Source of the DNA: Paludibacteraceae bacterium
Lineage (GTDB): Bacteria > Bacteroidota > Bacteroidia > Bacteroidales > Paludibacteraceae
Direction of reading: 5' to 3'
Assembly: GCA_017451525.1 (NCBI GenBank)
Contig: JAFTOD010000001.1
Span: forward strand, 186,001 to 250,000
Length of the DNA: 64,000 bases
In this document: positions 17,170-26,441 of the stretch, in pieces
Position numbering within the stretch: position 1 is the stretch's first letter
Layout: the number at the start of each line of letters is the position of its first letter
The notes under the pieces: generated by a model
The model's input: the letters and a program-made list of their open reading frames with translations, nothing else
The model's database searches: none
Told to the model about the DNA's origin: nothing
Position numbers and translations under genes: made by a program

Positions 17170-18048
17170 ATGAAGAATATAGCGTTTATAGTAAATCCCA
17201 TATCGGGAACAAAGGCGAAAAATCGTGTAGGAAAGTTGATTCGTGAGTTATTGGATTTGCAGCAGTTTTCTCCTACGGTAGTAGCTACCGAATATGCTGG
17301 ACATGCCACCCAATTAGCTCGCCAATTTGCCTTGGAAGGTTACTATGCAGTGGTCGCAGTAGGCGGAGATGGCACTGTGAATGAAGTAGCAACTGGTCTT
17401 ATTGATTCAAATACAGCTCTCGGCATCGTGCCTAACGGAAGTGGCAATGGCTTTGCACGTCATTTGGACATCTCTACTCGTATGAATCGTGCGATTGAAA
17501 TGCTGAATAGTAGCGAAGTCATCAATGTGGACTACGGATTGGTAAATGACATTCCATTCTTCTCCACTTGCGGAGTAGGGTTTGATGCAGTTGTGGCACA
17601 AGATTTCTCAGATAGCAATCGCGGATTCAAAGGTTATGTACAAAGCATTTTCAAAGATTTATTTCAATACAAACCAGAGACTTATCACTTATCAGGCGAA
17701 GGTATAGACCAAACCACCACAGCGTTTTTAGTAAGCTTTGCCAATGCTGGGCAATGGGGCTACGACGCCTATATTGCTCCTAAAGCCAGTGTACAAGATG
17801 GTTGGCTCGACGTTGCGATTGTCAGCGAGTTTCCAATGACAGCAGCAGCGGGATTGGCATTAAGCTTATTCACGAAGAATATTGATGAGAAGCTGCACAT
17901 GAATACGATTCGTACCAAGGAATTAACTTTAAGACGCGAGAGTGAAGGTCCAATGCATATTGACGGCACGCCCATGACAATGCCTGCAGAGTTGCATGTG
18001 AAAATCGTAGAAGAAGGATTGAAAGTATTAGTAAAAAAAAGATTTTAA
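17170..18048 (+). CDS. Diacylglycerol/lipid kinase family protein (YegS/DagK type)
   Basis: 292 residues from ATG 17170 (MKNIAFIVNPISGTKAKN, the family start). The nucleotide-binding motif GGDGTVNEVATGL is at about 65-77, followed by PNGSGNGFARHL and the C-terminal HIDGTPM. It would phosphorylate a membrane-associated lipid at the cytosolic face; the exact lipid cannot be told from sequence. First gene of a closely spaced run (dut follows after 6 bases). Confidence 0.93.
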   Translation: MKNIAFIVNPISGTKAKNRVGKLIRELLDLQQFSPTVVATEYAGHATQLARQFALEGYYAVVAVGGDGTVNEVATGLIDSNTALGIVPNGSGNGFARHLDISTRMNRAIEMLNSSEVINVDYGLVNDIPFFSTCGVGFDAVVAQDFSDSNRGFKGYVQSIFKDLFQYKPETYHLSGEGIDQTTTAFLVSFANAGQWGYDAYIAPKASVQDGWLDVAIVSEFPMTAAAGLALSLFTKNIDEKLHMNTIRTKELTLRRESEGPMHIDGTPMTMPAELHVKIVEEGLKVLVKKRF

Positions 18049-18054
18049 ACCATT

Positions 18055-18489
18055 ATGACCATAAAAATTATCAATAAGAGCAATAATCCATTGCCACGCT
18101 ATGAGAGCGCACAGGCAGCAGGAATGGATATTCGTTGCCATTTGGCTGAATCAATCACTTTGCAACCTCTTGAGCGCAAACTATTGCCAACTGGTTTGTA
18201 TATTGAGCTACCCGTTGGTTATGAAGCGCAAATTCGTCCTCGCAGCGGTTTAGCATTAAAGCGTGGCTTGACCGTACTGAACACTCCTGGCACGATAGAT
18301 GCTGACTACCGTGGTGAGATTGGTGTGATACTGATCAATCTGAGCAACGAGCCACAGACAATCGAACCAGGAGAACGCATCTGCCAAATGGTGATTGCCA
18401 AACATGAGCAACCTGAAATGATAGAAGTCGAAGTGCTCGGCGAGACAGAACGTGGCGCAGGAGGATTTGGGCATAGTGGAAGTCATTGA
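18055..18489 (+). CDS. dut: dUTP pyrophosphatase
   Basis: 144 residues. It hydrolyses dUTP to dUMP and PPi, supplying dTMP precursors and keeping uracil out of DNA. All five motifs are visible: [43 protein letters not shown] and the C-terminal GAGGFGHSG loop. It is a homotrimer in this family. It sits 6 bases after the lipid kinase, in the same transcript. Confidence 0.97.
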   Translation: MTIKIINKSNNPLPRYESAQAAGMDIRCHLAESITLQPLERKLLPTGLYIELPVGYEAQIRPRSGLALKRGLTVLNTPGTIDADYRGEIGVILINLSNEPQTIEPGERICQMVIAKHEQPEMIEVEVLGETERGAGGFGHSGSH

Positions 18490-18501
18490 TAATTATTAAT
18501 T

Positions 18502-19503
18502 TTGAAGTTTACAGTCAGGATATTGCTAATGAGCTGGGGGTTGTTCGCAGGAGCAACGCTAGGTAATGTATATGCCAAACCAGCCGAGAAGGACACGCTC
18601 ACAATCGAAGAACAACAGCAATTCTTATACTATTTCTACGAAGTTCAACGACTCATACAAAAAGAAGATATCCTTCCCGCATGGGAGGTATTGCAATTTT
18701 GCTACGCATTAAATCCCCAAAATGCAACCGTCAATAACTACATGGGTGTATTTCTAGACGCGTTTGACAGAAAAGATAAAGCCATAAGTTATTTTCGCAA
18801 AGCCTTTGAGTTAGCGCCTAACGAATACTGGTATCAGTACACGCTGTACCTACTCAATAGCAAGGATAAAAAGCAGCACAAAGAGGCTATTCGCAATCTA
18901 GAAGGAGTGGCCAATAGCCAAATTAAAGATGAGAATGTGCAAGACATGCTGCAGAAAGCATACGCGCACGTTGGAGATTACAAGAAAGCATTAATTATAC
19001 AAGATCGACTAGACTCTATCGTAGGTTATAATGCAATGAGTGCTATGCAACGTTATCGCTTGAATGCATTGATGAAAAACAGCAAGCAAGCTATTTATGA
19101 AGTAGAACGCTACTTAGAAGAGGATCCTGATAATGTGCAGTTTCTGGTGTTTCGAGCCCAATTGTACGAACAAACGCATCAGCCAGCCGAAAAAATGATT
19201 GAAGCTTATAATGCGTTGCTGCGTTATGACTCACGTAATTTAATGATAATGAATAATCTGGCATGGAACTTATGCATATCGGATAGAGATTTAGATAGAG
19301 CAGAACAACTATCGCGTACCACAATCATGCAAGAACCTAGTAACCCCATATATTTGGACACTTATGCATGGATTATGTATAAGAAAGGGGATTATCAATC
19401 GGCTTTTTTCTATATTCAACGTGCTTTAGAGTACACCACACCTGAAAGCAGAGCAGAAATAACCGAACACTACAAAGCCATCTTGAAGAAACTGAAATTA
19501 TGA
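18502..19503 (+). CDS. Exported tetratricopeptide-repeat protein
   Basis: 333 residues. The only start that gives a proper signal peptide with a basic head is TTG at 18502 (MKFTVRILLMSWGLFAGATLG); the first ATG, nine codons later, lacks positive charges. Six to eight TPR units follow, for example NYMGVFLDAFDRKDKAISYFRKAFELAP and LDTYAWIMYKKGDYQSAFFYIQRALE. It is predicted to be periplasmic or outer-membrane associated. TPR - DUF4292 - EnvC-like is an order I know from Bacteroidales, suggesting a shared envelope or cell-division role. Its stop overlaps the next start. Confidence 0.85.
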   Translation: MKFTVRILLMSWGLFAGATLGNVYAKPAEKDTLTIEEQQQFLYYFYEVQRLIQKEDILPAWEVLQFCYALNPQNATVNNYMGVFLDAFDRKDKAISYFRKAFELAPNEYWYQYTLYLLNSKDKKQHKEAIRNLEGVANSQIKDENVQDMLQKAYAHVGDYKKALIIQDRLDSIVGYNAMSAMQRYRLNALMKNSKQAIYEVERYLEEDPDNVQFLVFRAQLYEQTHQPAEKMIEAYNALLRYDSRNLMIMNNLAWNLCISDRDLDRAEQLSRTTIMQEPSNPIYLDTYAWIMYKKGDYQSAFFYIQRALEYTTPESRAEITEHYKAILKKLKL

Positions 19504-20033
19504 ACCGACTAATTCCTATCATAGCATTATGTAGTTTGTTGTTGTGTTCGTGTAGCACCCAGCGTCATGCTGAACCTAGGCGTTATCACACATTGAGCCA
19601 AAAAGCCAACACAAGATTGCAGTTTGACCAACACCAATATACTATGGGTAGTACCATACAGATGTGGCATAACGAACTGATTGTATTGTCGTTGCAACCG
19701 ATGTTAGGAATAGAGATGATACGTATAGAAGCCACTAGAGATAGTGTTTGGGTATTTGATAAGATGAATCGCCGTTACACCACATTGGCATACAATGATT
19801 TTGCCAAACAAATCACGCCATCACCATCATACAAACTAATACAGGATTTTATTACTACCCCTCTAGCACCTAAAGCAGCAACCAAAAACCAATTGCATTT
19901 CACGGTGGGAGGACATAAAATAGAACTCGAATGTACCTTCTCACAACGAGAATACAACACACTCAAAACTGCCAAAAGATTAGATACGAACAAATACAAA
20001 CGCGTTTCACTACGCGAAGTACTACCCTTATGA
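19500..20033 (+). CDS. DUF4292-family lipoprotein
   Basis: 177 residues with a lipoprotein signal (lipobox LCSCS around residues 15-19). The body has the LolA-like alternation of strands seen in DUF4292: LQFDQHQYTMGSTIQMWHNELIVLSLQPMLGIEMIRIEATRDSVWVFD in positions 42-89. Translationally coupled to both neighbours (ATGA overlaps at each end). Probably an outer-membrane or periplasmic lipid/protein-handling factor; function inferred from fold similarity only. Confidence 0.8.
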   Translation: MNRLIPIIALCSLLLCSCSTQRHAEPRRYHTLSQKANTRLQFDQHQYTMGSTIQMWHNELIVLSLQPMLGIEMIRIEATRDSVWVFDKMNRRYTTLAYNDFAKQITPSPSYKLIQDFITTPLAPKAATKNQLHFTVGGHKIELECTFSQREYNTLKTAKRLDTNKYKRVSLREVLPL

Positions 20034-21196
20034 AACGATTGATTATTCTACATATCGGTTTGCTGCTAACACTAATGCTACCAGCGCAAAGCGTCAAAGA
20101 ACTACAAAAGCAACAGCGCGAACTGCAACAGCAATTAGAGCAAACAAGCAAAATGCTCAAGCAGACCAAACAAAATGAAACTGCTACCGAAAACAAGCTC
20201 AATTTGCTAAACAACGACATTAAAACGCGCAAAAAACTAATCAACTCTATTCAGTCAGAGATTACTGGATTGAACGGAGAGATGGGACAATTGCGCACCA
20301 AACGTGCAGATTTACAACAGCAGTTAGAAGAATGCAAAGCAGATTATGCACGATTGGTACGCGAAACGCATTATGCTGATATTCAGCAATCTCCATTATA
20401 CTTCTTACTTTCGGCAGACAATTTTCAGCAGTTGATGCGACGCATCCGCTATATGCAAGAGTTTGCTGAATTTCGCAAAGAGCAAGTACGGCAAATAGAA
20501 AACTTACAAACTGAGATTGACATCCAAAACAATCTATTAGAGCAACGACGCAACGATCGCACCACTGCGCTCAAAAAACAAAAACGCGAACAAGAACGTT
20601 TGACTACCGACGAACGTAAGCAAAAGAACATGTTGCAATCACTAAAGAAAAAAGAAAAAGAACTACTTGCCAAACAAAAAGAACAACAAAAGAAAGCAGA
20701 TGCGCTCAACAAGAAAATAGAAGAGTTGATTGCCAAGCAAGTACGCAGTACCACCACACTAACCAAAGAGCAACAACTCATTGCAGGTGGCTTCGAGGCC
20801 AACCAAGGTCGTATGCCATGGCCCGTAGAGAAGGGATATATCAGTGGCTATTTCGGCAAACACAAGCATCCTGTACATGAGCATGTTACGATCGACAACA
20901 AGGGTATTTATCTACAAACGGTCAGTGGAGCTGCTGCACGAGCAATCTATGAAGGTGAAGTGACATGGTGTGCACAAATGAACGGCAATTATGCGGTGAT
21001 TATTCAGCATGGTAATTACCGCACCGTGTATTCACCTCTCAAATCAATCAATGTGAAACAAGGTGACAAGGTCACTGCCAAGCAATCTATTGGTACCATC
21101 TACACCGATAGCAGCGAAGACAACAAAACGGAACTATATTTTCAATTATACAAAGACCGCTCTATACTCAACCCTAGTTTATGGTTGGCGCAATAG
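20030..21196 (+). CDS. EnvC-like M23 (LytM) domain protein with long coiled coil
   Basis: 388 residues from the ATG overlapping the previous stop. A signal peptide (MKRLIILHIGLLLTLMLPAQ) is followed by about 230 residues of heptad-rich coiled coil (LQKQQRELQQQLEQTSK onward) and a C-terminal LytM domain (about 270-388). The first zinc motif survives as HVTID, but the second, normally H-x-H, reads VYSPL. The domain is therefore probably not a peptidase but an activator of a cell-wall amidase, as for EnvC of E. coli. That assignment is inference from the missing ligands and the architecture. Confidence 0.85.
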   Translation: MKRLIILHIGLLLTLMLPAQSVKELQKQQRELQQQLEQTSKMLKQTKQNETATENKLNLLNNDIKTRKKLINSIQSEITGLNGEMGQLRTKRADLQQQLEECKADYARLVRETHYADIQQSPLYFLLSADNFQQLMRRIRYMQEFAEFRKEQVRQIENLQTEIDIQNNLLEQRRNDRTTALKKQKREQERLTTDERKQKNMLQSLKKKEKELLAKQKEQQKKADALNKKIEELIAKQVRSTTTLTKEQQLIAGGFEANQGRMPWPVEKGYISGYFGKHKHPVHEHVTIDNKGIYLQTVSGAAARAIYEGEVTWCAQMNGNYAVIIQHGNYRTVYSPLKSINVKQGDKVTAKQSIGTIYTDSSEDNKTELYFQLYKDRSILNPSLWLAQ

Positions 21197-21223
21197 AGCA
21201 ACATAAATAAAATATATTTGCTT

Positions 21224-21694
21224 ATGAAAACTACAAAAATACTGAGTCTATTGTGCATCATTTTGCTGATAAGCAGTTGTAAACAAAACGATTGGCTTGA
21301 TTGGAAAGTACAAAACGAACTATGGCTCATTCAAAATGCTCAGCAAGAGGGAGTAATCACCACTCCTACTGGATTGCAGTACAAATGCATCGAACCAGGT
21401 TTTCCTAGTTATGCTCGCCCAGATGATGCCAAGATGGTAACTATCAGTTATGCTGGCAAACTAATCAATGGCTATGAATTCGATGCCAACGAAAATTACA
21501 CTGGTTATGTCAGCAGTTTTGTCCCTGGTTTTAGCGAAGGATTGAAAAAAATGGAGCAATTCGGTACGTACGAGTTGTATATCCCATACGATTTGGGTTA
21601 TGGCGAAGATGGAGCTGGCACCGAAGGCACAAGCAGCCATATTCCTCCCTACTCTACGCTGATTTTCAGAGTGGAATTGCATAAAGTCAATTGA
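21224..21694 (+). CDS. FKBP-type peptidyl-prolyl isomerase lipoprotein
   Basis: 156 residues from ATG 21224. Lipobox LISSC at about 16-20. The FKBP core is clear: VTISYAGKLINGYEFDANENY, FVPGFSEGLKKM, YELYIPYDLGYGEDG, IPPYSTLIFRVELHKV. It is expected in the periplasm or outer membrane as a folding catalyst, resembling GldI-type proteins of gliding Bacteroidetes. Its stop overlaps the next start by one base. Confidence 0.9.
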   Translation: MKTTKILSLLCIILLISSCKQNDWLDWKVQNELWLIQNAQQEGVITTPTGLQYKCIEPGFPSYARPDDAKMVTISYAGKLINGYEFDANENYTGYVSSFVPGFSEGLKKMEQFGTYELYIPYDLGYGEDGAGTEGTSSHIPPYSTLIFRVELHKVN

Positions 21695-22158
21695 TGAAAC
21701 GTTATAGCATCATATTGCTCATTGCGTGTCTTAGCATCGGCTGTGAAGATACCAATTTTCGTTCTTCTGTGCCCCATGTACCTGTCAATTATACCCTATA
21801 CATTACAAGCGAACATCCGCATTTCATCGTGGACAACGGATTTCAGACAATGACCATCACAAAGTCTAAGTTGTATAAGTTCGAACGCGAATACTTGGGA
21901 TACGCGGGCTTGTTAATTTGGGTAGGTATGGATGGGCATTACCACGCAGCCGACCTATGTTGCCCTCATTGCCTCAAGAGCAGCAAGCCCGTAGCTATAG
22001 ATGGACTTTTTGCAGTATGTCCTATTTGCGAAGAATCCTTCGACCTCTCTTACGGATATGCAGTACCCACCAAAGGGGTGACCAAAGAACCGCTACGCAA
22101 GTATCAAGCACTCACACACCAAACAGCTACTGGATTAACTCTACGCATTACTCACTAA
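21694..22158 (+). CDS. Lipoprotein with Rieske-like fold and a four-cysteine centre
   Basis: 154 residues. Lipobox CLSIGC at the N-terminus. The C-terminal half reads like a Rieske domain: an ADLCCPHC knuckle, then AVCPICEESFDLSYG, then a VPTKGVTKEPLRKY segment, which corresponds to the GPA..PLR..Y close of Rieske proteins. In true Rieske centres the second pair is C-x-x-H; here it is C-P-I-C, so the site is a pair of CxxC-like knuckles. It could bind a rubredoxin-like iron, zinc or a modified 2Fe-2S cluster. Electron-transfer role is inference. Confidence 0.72.
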   Translation: MKRYSIILLIACLSIGCEDTNFRSSVPHVPVNYTLYITSEHPHFIVDNGFQTMTITKSKLYKFEREYLGYAGLLIWVGMDGHYHAADLCCPHCLKSSKPVAIDGLFAVCPICEESFDLSYGYAVPTKGVTKEPLRKYQALTHQTATGLTLRITH

Positions 22159-22171
22159 ACCTACACCTATT

Positions 22172-25100
22172 ATGCTCTCTATCTACAATGCATCGGCAGG
22201 AAGCGGTAAAACCTTTACCCTCACACGCGAATACTTGCGTATGTTGCTATGCGATGAACAGCCATCCGATGACAAGCGACTTCCCCATAGTCGCATCTTA
22301 GCTGTTACTTTCACCAAGAAAGCCACAGCCGAGATGAAAGAGCGCATTCTAAAGGAATTGCACCTCATCTCGGTCAATCCGAATAAATCATCACACGCAG
22401 CAGCAATCATCCAGCAATCCAGCAAGCCACTCAATCCACAGATATTGCAGCAGCGAGCACAAAAACTATTAATTGGCATTCTGCAAGACTATTCTCGCTT
22501 CTCGGTTTCAACCATTGACGGATTTTTCCAGCAGGTGATTCGTACCTTTGCTCGTGAACTCGGATTATCTGCCACCTACGACCTCTCGTTGGATGGCGAG
22601 GAGATGATTCAAGAGGCTGTAGATGAACTATTTAAGCGCATCAAAGAAGACAAAAAAGAGGACAAAGAACTCATTGATTGGATGGTAGATTTTATTCACA
22701 AGAATATCAACGAGAACCATCAATGGAATCCGAGCGGCACCATCAAACTCTTTTCTACCCAATTGCTTAAGGAGCAACTCATACGCCGTATGAGCGAATT
22801 GCAGCAAGCATTTGCTGACAAGAGTTTCATGCGCAACTATCGTACCGAACTACAACAAATATGCACTACCAAAGAGCAGCAAGTGGCACAACTGCTTTCA
22901 CAGGCTTTGACTATCTTCGCCACCGAACAGGGATGGCAAGATAAGGTAGTCAAAGCTTTCCAGAAAACACCTGAAGATTGGCTGCGAGGTAATATGGGTA
23001 AGACCTTCTTCAATGTAATCGACAAACCTACGTGCATTTTCACCAAAGCCAAAACTACCAAGTTGCAACAGGACATACTACTCGATATCTACGAATCACA
23101 ACTGGAGCCCATCTTCCAAAACCTCCTCCATATATGCACTGGCATAGACGCTCAAGACTATGTGACGGCAAAAGAGGTACTACCTCATCTATACACCTTA
23201 GGTATTTTGCAAGATGTAGCGAAGCAAATCGACGATACCAATCGACATATCGGACGCTTACCTATCTCCGAAACCAATCTATTGGTCAACCAAATCATTG
23301 ATGGGCAAGATGCACCATTTATCTATGAGCGATTCGGACAGTATTTTCGTCACTACATGATTGACGAGTTTCAAGATACCAGTGCCTTGCAATGGGAGAA
23401 TTTTGCACCACTTCTTCATGAGAGCGAAAGCTATCAAGCCGACAACCTGATTGTTGGAGATCTCAAGCAAAGTATCTATCGCTTTCGTAACTCCGACTGG
23501 AGTCTGCTCAAGCAAATCCCAGGGCAATTTCCAAATCATCATAGCCACAGCATGCCCAATAACTGGCGCACTGCACCTGTCATCATACAAGAGAATGAGC
23601 GACTCATACAGGCATTCAGTCAGCATGTTGCACAAAATATTTGCGAGAAATACGAACAAGCAGATTTAGGCAATGATATCCTCTATATCTTCGACCCCAG
23701 TACTACCCATCAAGAGCCTGCTCATACTGATTCTGGTTATTTCCACTTGCAGTTCTTCGAAGGAAATGATGCGGAAGAACAAACCCTCGACAATCTACAT
23801 ATCCAATTGCAAGCATTACACAACGAGGGCATTGACCTAAAGCGAGTTACGCTATTAGTCCGCTATGCTAACGAGGCTGCATGCTTAGCCAAATTCCTCA
23901 TTGAGAGGGGGTATAACGTACAGTCGTCTGAAGGCTTAAAGATTGGCTCTCATCCTACGATAGGTCTCATCATCAGCTTGCTCCAACAAGAGAAAAACAC
24001 CTTCGACCCCATCCAAGAAAAATTTATACAACAGACTTTTGGAGAGCTCACTGATGCGCAAAAAGCATGCATCAGCCAAGCCCAACAATTGCCACTTTAT
24101 GAGCAAGTTCAGCAACTGATTGACTGCCTGCAAATCGCCCAACAAGAAGGCATCGCGCCCTATCTCACCGCTTTGCAAGACACTATATATCAGTTCACTA
24201 AGAGCCGAGTTGCAGACCGAAAGGCATTCCTTAACTATTGGGAACGCAAAGGCAAAAATAAGACAATCGCTGCGCCACAAACTGCTGATGCAATCCGCAT
24301 TATGACCATTCACAGCAGTAAAGGTTTGGAATTCGACATCGTTTTCATACCATTTTTCTCGTGGGAAATCACCCACACACATCAAAATGATATTCTTTGG
24401 TGCGAACCCAAAACTCCACCGTTCAACCAACTACCTTTGGTGGCTGTACATCCGTCGAAAGCCCTGCTACAATCGCATTTCCGCAACGAATACATCCAAG
24501 AGCAAATCGCACAATCCATTGATAATCTCAACCTTACATACGTCGCTCTTACTCGCCCTAAATATCGTTTATACATCTACGGACAACTCAAACGAGGCAC
24601 TATCGGTAGCGTAGGTGCCGAGGTTTATTCGCTCTACAAGCATCTGCTCAACGACCAACTCACCTATTGCGTTCCTGCTGAAGGCGAACCTATGCCTTTG
24701 CCCGATCTCGAAGAAGATACGATGCGTACACATATGGCTCAATACATCTCCCAACCCATCAACGGTCGCCTTACGCTACGCAGCAGAGCAGAAGATGATT
24801 TCGCACAAGACACCCCACTGGCAACAATAGACCTTGGCATATTAATGCACCTTTGGCTCTCGCATATCCGCATATGGGATGATGCTGAACCTGCACTCAA
24901 CAAACTCATTCGAGAGGGACAAGTCACTCAGCAGCAAGCCATTGAAATGCGCCAACAGTTCGCATCGCTCCAATCACTCATTCAACGCGAAAATCATGAT
25001 GATTGGTTCACCAATCAATACCGCATACTCGCCGAACAAGATATTATCACCCCTTCGGGCAATATGCAACGCCCTGACCGTGTAATGATTAGCGAAAAAC

Positions 25101-25258
25101 ATGCCATTGTCATCGACTATAAGTTCGGGCACGAACAACGTTTATCCCACCTCGAACAGGTACGCGACTATATGTCATTACTCCGCCAAATGGGCTACAC
25201 AACCGAGGGACATATCATCTATGTCGCACTGCAAACTATTCATTCTATTTCACGCTGA
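22172..25258 (+). CDS. UvrD/AddA-like helicase-nuclease
   Basis: 1028 residues. SF1A helicase motifs in order: motif I ASAGSGKTF (8-16), Ia TFTKKATAEMKERI, motif II MIDEFQDTSALQWENF (about 396-411), motif III VGDLKQSIYRFRNSD, motif V MTIHSSKGLEFDIVFIPFF (about 711), motif VI NLTYVALTRPKYRLYIY. The C-terminus has a PD-(D/E)XK nuclease (RPDRVMI then AIVIDYKFG, about 967-984). It is expected to process double-strand breaks with an AddB-like partner, which is not in this window. Start at 22172 because it begins directly with the motif I strand. Confidence 0.93.
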   Translation: MLSIYNASAGSGKTFTLTREYLRMLLCDEQPSDDKRLPHSRILAVTFTKKATAEMKERILKELHLISVNPNKSSHAAAIIQQSSKPLNPQILQQRAQKLLIGILQDYSRFSVSTIDGFFQQVIRTFARELGLSATYDLSLDGEEMIQEAVDELFKRIKEDKKEDKELIDWMVDFIHKNINENHQWNPSGTIKLFSTQLLKEQLIRRMSELQQAFADKSFMRNYRTELQQICTTKEQQVAQLLSQALTIFATEQGWQDKVVKAFQKTPEDWLRGNMGKTFFNVIDKPTCIFTKAKTTKLQQDILLDIYESQLEPIFQNLLHICTGIDAQDYVTAKEVLPHLYTLGILQDVAKQIDDTNRHIGRLPISETNLLVNQIIDGQDAPFIYERFGQYFRHYMIDEFQDTSALQWENFAPLLHESESYQADNLIVGDLKQSIYRFRNSDWSLLKQIPGQFPNHHSHSMPNNWRTAPVIIQENERLIQAFSQHVAQNICEKYEQADLGNDILYIFDPSTTHQEPAHTDSGYFHLQFFEGNDAEEQTLDNLHIQLQALHNEGIDLKRVTLLVRYANEAACLAKFLIERGYNVQSSEGLKIGSHPTIGLIISLLQQEKNTFDPIQEKFIQQTFGELTDAQKACISQAQQLPLYEQVQQLIDCLQIAQQEGIAPYLTALQDTIYQFTKSRVADRKAFLNYWERKGKNKTIAAPQTADAIRIMTIHSSKGLEFDIVFIPFFSWEITHTHQNDILWCEPKTPPFNQLPLVAVHPSKALLQSHFRNEYIQEQIAQSIDNLNLTYVALTRPKYRLYIYGQLKRGTIGSVGAEVYSLYKHLLNDQLTYCVPAEGEPMPLPDLEEDTMRTHMAQYISQPINGRLTLRSRAEDDFAQDTPLATIDLGILMHLWLSHIRIWDDAEPALNKLIREGQVTQQQAIEMRQQFASLQSLIQRENHDDWFTNQYRILAEQDIITPSGNMQRPDRVMISEKHAIVIDYKFGHEQRLSHLEQVRDYMSLLRQMGYTTEGHIIYVALQTIHSISR

Positions 25259-25298
25259 GACTTCAACAATGAAACCCTGAAACTTTAAAACATTCCAT

Positions 25299-25808
25299 AT
25301 GATCACCACCGAGCAAGTAATATCCATTGGCCGCATCACCCGCACACACGGCAAACGCGGTGAGATTCAGTGCCTTACAGCCAACGACTATTGGGATAAT
25401 GCAGAGGCAACCTTCCTTATCCTCAGTATCGACAATATCCTTGTTCCCTTTCGCGTACTTAATTGGCGCGGCAAAGGCAGCGACTCACTCATCTTCCAAC
25501 TCGACCATATCAATGACGAGCAATCGGCGCAGCAACTCATTGGTTGCCAAGCCTATATGCTTGCCTCCGACCTCAGCGAAGAGGACGAGCTCCTGCCTAC
25601 GTGGCAGAGTCTCACAGGCTATCGCGTACTCGATACCGACCAAGGTGAACTCGGCACCATCATCCATGTGGATGAATCCACCATTAACACACTCATCACA
25701 CTTGACAACGACCAACTTATCCCACTTCACGAGGATTTTATCATCGACATTGATCAAGAAAACAAACTACTAACGATCTGTTTGCCCTTTTTATGCACCG
25801 CACAATAA
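25299..25808 (+). CDS. rimM: Ribosome maturation factor RimM
   Basis: 169 residues. It assists 30S subunit assembly by binding S19. The beta-barrel begins ISIGRITRTHGKRGEI, and the PRC-barrel follows at LTGYRVLDTDQGELGTI and DESTINTLITL, then IPLHEDFIIDIDQENKLLTI. Orthologues end in a Pro-Glu-Gly-Leu-Leu type motif; here the sequence ends CLPFLCTAQ because an 11-base array (25798-25841) begins at this point and supplies the stop codon. The tail is therefore probably altered but outside the folded core. Confidence 0.94.
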   Translation: MITTEQVISIGRITRTHGKRGEIQCLTANDYWDNAEATFLILSIDNILVPFRVLNWRGKGSDSLIFQLDHINDEQSAQQLIGCQAYMLASDLSEEDELLPTWQSLTGYRVLDTDQGELGTIIHVDESTINTLITLDNDQLIPLHEDFIIDIDQENKLLTICLPFLCTAQ

Positions 25809-25841
25809 CCGCACAATAACCGCACTATTACCGCACTATTC
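25798..25841 (+). repeat. 11-base-period array at the rimM stop codon
   Basis: Four 11-base units (ccgcacaataa twice, ccgcactatta, ccgcactattc). The TAA ending the first unit is the rimM stop codon. Confidence 0.88.
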
Positions 25842-25859
25842 GTTACCCATCTATTAGCA

Positions 25860-26387
25860 ATGCAAAAGACAACTATACAAGAGATGAACCGCCTCACTCC
25901 AGAGGCATTCCACGAAGCAACAAAAGTACCCCTCATCGTGGTACTCGATAATGTCCGCAGCCAGCACAATATCGGTGCTGTCTTCCGCACGGCAGACGCA
26001 TTTTGCCTGCAAGGTGTCTGGTTATGTGGTATCTGTTGTTGTCCACCAAATAGCGAGATCCACAAGACTGCCCTCGGCGCAGAACTCACCGTTGATTGGC
26101 GCTATTTCGAGCAAACGCTTGATGCAGTTCGTGCCCTCCAAGCCGAAGGCTACACCGTCTATGCCATTGAGCAAGCACATGGTGCTACCATGCTCAACGA
26201 TTTGCAACTCCCTCGTAATCAAAAGACTGCTATCATTATGGGGCACGAGGTCTTTGGTGTACAACAAGACGTAGTGGACGCTGCCGATGGTTGCATCGAG
26301 ATTCCGCAGTATGGCACCAAGCACTCGCTCAATGTCAGCGTCACCGCAGGCATCGTGATGTACCAACTCAGCAATATGCTCCGCTAA
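25860..26387 (+). CDS. SpoU/TrmH-family RNA 2'-O-methyltransferase
   Basis: 175 residues, a bare SPOUT domain. Motif 1 NVRSQHNIGAVFRTADAF (32-49), motif 2 IIMGHEVFGVQQ, motif 3 IPQYGTKHSLNVSVTAGIVMY are all present, forming the trefoil knot that binds S-adenosylmethionine. It methylates a ribose in tRNA or rRNA; the target cannot be read from sequence. It follows rimM, consistent with a translation-related operon. A 7-base array starts at its stop codon. Confidence 0.92.
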   Translation: MQKTTIQEMNRLTPEAFHEATKVPLIVVLDNVRSQHNIGAVFRTADAFCLQGVWLCGICCCPPNSEIHKTALGAELTVDWRYFEQTLDAVRALQAEGYTVYAIEQAHGATMLNDLQLPRNQKTAIIMGHEVFGVQQDVVDAADGCIEIPQYGTKHSLNVSVTAGIVMYQLSNMLR

Positions 26388-26441
26388 CTGTCAACTATAA
26401 ACTGTCAATTGTAAACTGTCAACTGTAAACTATAAAATATC
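26386..26441 (+). repeat. 7-base-period array between the methylase and U32 genes
   Basis: Eight heptamers alternating aactgtc with aactata, aattgta or aactgta. It begins in the methylase stop codon (26385-26387) and ends exactly where the conserved U32 coding sequence starts, leaving no ATG, GTG or TTG in frame at the expected place. Confidence 0.88.

Noticed and set aside
22172..25258. Defence-type helicase-nuclease island
   Set aside because: The AddA-like protein lies in a run of housekeeping genes (dut, rimM, tRNA/rRNA methylase) and fits ordinary break repair.
25798..26441. CRISPR array
   Set aside because: Units are 7-11 bases with no spacers and no cas genes nearby; the period is far too short.
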